From assembly GCA_021816505.1 (NCBI GenBank), contig JAKAXS010000118.1:1-7747 (forward strand): a stretch of 7,747 nt of DNA, written 5' to 3'. Origin of the DNA: Pseudomonadota bacterium. GTDB lineage: Bacteria; Pseudomonadota; Alphaproteobacteria; Rhizobiales; Hyphomicrobiaceae. The notes under the pieces were generated by a model. It ran no database searches, was not told where the DNA came from, and saw nothing but the letters and a program-made list of their open reading frames with translations. The position numbers and the translations under genes are program-made. Position 1 is the stretch's first letter. Every line of letters starts with the position of its first letter. Below are positions 6,824 to 7,747 of this stretch, one piece after another.

Positions 6824-6827
6824 GGAG
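6824..6827 (+). promoter_or_regulatory. Ribosome binding site of the extensin-like gene
   Basis: GGAG at the end of the run GGGGGAG lies 6 nt before the ATG at 6834-6836. It favours that ATG over an in-frame TTG at 6819-6821, which would sit at the edge of this G-rich run and have no site of its own. Confidence 0.7.
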
Positions 6828-6833
6828 CAGGAC

Positions 6834-7544
6834 ATGCGCAAGACCGGCCGTGCCGTGACGAGGGTGGTCTTGCTGCTGCTCGTCTCGCTCGTCGTCGTCG
6901 CTGCCTTCTGGTTCGGTTTCGTGCCGCAGCGGCTCTCTCCGTTCAGTCCGCTGTCGCTGGACGAGCCCTCCTCGTGGTTTCTGGACGCGCGCCTCGCCAC
7001 GCTTCGTCACGACGCTCCGCTATGTCATGCCGTGCTGAGCGCGCCGAACGCCGTTGCCAGTCCGATCTCGCCGCGCCCCTATAAGGACGGCTGCGGCTGG
7101 GCCAACGGCGTGCGCATATCCAGCGCAGGTGGCGCGGACATTGGATTGAACCCGATCACCTGCGAAATGGCTGTCGCCGCAGCGCTCTGGGTGAAGCACG
7201 AGGTGCAGCCGGTTGCGCTGGAGATGTTCGGCAAGCGCGTCACCAAGATTCGCGACATGGGCACCTACGATTGCCGCAACATCGTCGGCAGCAAGCGCTG
7301 GGTGGATGTGCGCAGCCAGCACGCCACGGCCAACGCGTGGGACATTGCCGGCTTCACGCTGGAAGATGGCCGCTATATTTCAGTGAAGGGCGACTGGCGA
7401 GGCAGCAAGGCGGAAGCGCGCTTCCTGCACGAGGTGCATGCGCGCGCTTGCCGCTACTTCCGCGTCGCGCTGAGCCCCAACTTCAACGCGGCCCATCACG
7501 ATCATTTCCACTTCGACCGCGGCGCCATGTGGCGCTGTCGCTAG
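6834..7544 (+). CDS. Membrane-anchored extensin-like C-terminal domain protein
   Basis: The 236-residue product starts with a short basic stretch and one hydrophobic helix (about residues 11-30), a membrane anchor or uncleaved signal. The rest should therefore lie in the periplasm. Residues about 64-236 match the bacterial extensin-like C-terminal domain, with GCGWANGVRISS (86-97), LNPITCEMA (105-113), SQHATANAWDIAGF (161-174) and HHDHFHFDRG (221-230). The S-x-H-x6-D pattern (Ser161, His163, Asp170) followed by H-x-H (His224, His226) resembles the zinc site of M15/LAS D,D-peptidases, so a peptidoglycan-remodelling role is a reasonable inference. Direct activity is not established. Six cysteines (64, 87, 110, 147, 206, 235) fit disulfides in the periplasm. 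The plant cell-wall name comes only from annotation history. Downstream lies a palindromic repeat tract instead of another gene. Confidence 0.88.
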   Translation: MRKTGRAVTRVVLLLLVSLVVVAAFWFGFVPQRLSPFSPLSLDEPSSWFLDARLATLRHDAPLCHAVLSAPNAVASPISPRPYKDGCGWANGVRISSAGGADIGLNPITCEMAVAAALWVKHEVQPVALEMFGKRVTKIRDMGTYDCRNIVGSKRWVDVRSQHATANAWDIAGFTLEDGRYISVKGDWRGSKAEARFLHEVHARACRYFRVALSPNFNAAHHDHFHFDRGAMWRCR

Positions 7545-7569
7545 CGGAGCGGGCGAATGCCGACGCCGC

Positions 7570-7658
7570 GTAGGTTGGGTCGAGCCCCCTTGTGAGACCC
7601 AACATGTTCTGGGTTGTGCCGTGGATTGTTGGGTCGCGCTGCGCTTGACCCAACCTAC
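7570..7658. repeat. Palindromic GTTGGGTC repeat, copy 1 (complete)
   Basis: The element is bounded by a perfect 12-bp inverted repeat: GTAGGTTGGGTC (7570-7581) and GACCCAACCTAC (7647-7658). Inside lies a second inverted pair, GACCCAAC (7596-7603) and GTTGGGTC (7628-7635). The four alternating arms can fold as two adjacent 8-bp hairpins (loops of 14 and 11 nt) or as one long nested stem. It begins 26 bp after the extensin-like stop and could end that transcript, but there is no T-run. Motifs of this kind are, from memory, dispersed in many proteobacterial genomes. No protein-coding gene is supported across 7545-7747. Confidence 0.85.
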
Positions 7659-7682
7659 GGGGGTGAGCCTAGGCGACGCGGT

Positions 7683-7747
7683 GTAGGTTGGGTCGAGCCC
7701 CCTTGTGAGACCCAACATGTTCCAGGTGGTGCCGTAGATTGTTGGGT
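7683..7747. repeat. Palindromic GTTGGGTC repeat, copy 2 (cut by window end)
   Basis: This copy aligns with 7570-7634 at an offset of 113 bp, with 61 of 65 positions identical. The four differences cluster in the spacer between the hairpin arms; the arms themselves are unchanged. The first 12-mer GTAGGTTGGGTC (7683-7694) and the inner arms GACCCAAC (7709-7716) and GTTGGGT (7741-7747) are present. The closing arm would fall beyond the window, so the full array size is unknown. Confidence 0.85.

Noticed and set aside
6480..7010. Minus-strand frame opposite the DUF1674 and extensin-like genes
   Set aside because: It crosses two genes with clear family signatures on the plus strand and shows no motif of its own.
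7570..7658. Canonical Rho-independent terminator for the extensin-like gene
   Set aside because: Stems are present but no T-run follows on either strand, and the unit is duplicated, which fits a repeat element better.
7380..7718. Minus-strand frame through the terminal repeats
   Set aside because: Its N-terminal half is a translation of the repeat arms and the rest is antisense to the extensin-like gene.
7570..7747. CRISPR array
   Set aside because: Only two units are seen, the arms are nested inverted repeats, and the inter-arm spacers are themselves nearly identical between copies, unlike CRISPR spacers.

Overview
This is a GC-rich chromosomal window with a housekeeping layout. It suggests an alphaproteobacterium, most likely of the Hyphomicrobiales (Rhizobiales). 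The strongest taxonomic clues are a cytosolic heparinase II/III-family gene placed between rsmB and purH, and a divergent pair of htpX and a DUF1674 (SDHAF4-like) gene followed by an extensin-like gene. I recall this arrangement from that order but could not check it here. I see no phage, plasmid, CRISPR, insertion sequence, tRNA or rRNA gene.

Layout: a tightly packed leftward cluster runs from about 6460 down to position 1. In order of transcription it holds htpX (membrane zinc protease), rsmB (16S rRNA m5C methyltransferase), a heparinase II/III-family gene with a long acidic tail, purH (last two steps of IMP synthesis) and the first 48 codons of a GNAT acetyltransferase. Gaps are about 45 bp (htpX to rsmB) and 103 bp (rsmB to heparinase), then a 4-bp GTGA overlap (heparinase to purH) and 3 bp (purH to GNAT). 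Translational coupling is therefore likely in the second half. A roughly 98-bp divergent region (6461-6558) separates this cluster from a rightward pair: a 66-codon DUF1674 gene and an extensin-like C-terminal domain protein with an N-terminal membrane anchor.

The right edge (from about 7570) is non-coding. It carries two copies of a palindromic repeat built on GTAGGTTGGGTC / GACCCAACCTAC, with a 113-bp period; the second copy is cut by the window end.

The genes serve separate routine functions: membrane protein quality control, ribosome maturation, purine synthesis, succinate dehydrogenase assembly and cell-envelope remodelling. Nothing here looks like a new multi-gene system. The points most worth a second look are the uncharacterised heparinase-family protein with its arginine-free acidic tail (which also encodes the purH ribosome binding site), the terminal repeats, and the extensin-like protein with an M15/LAS-type metal-binding pattern.
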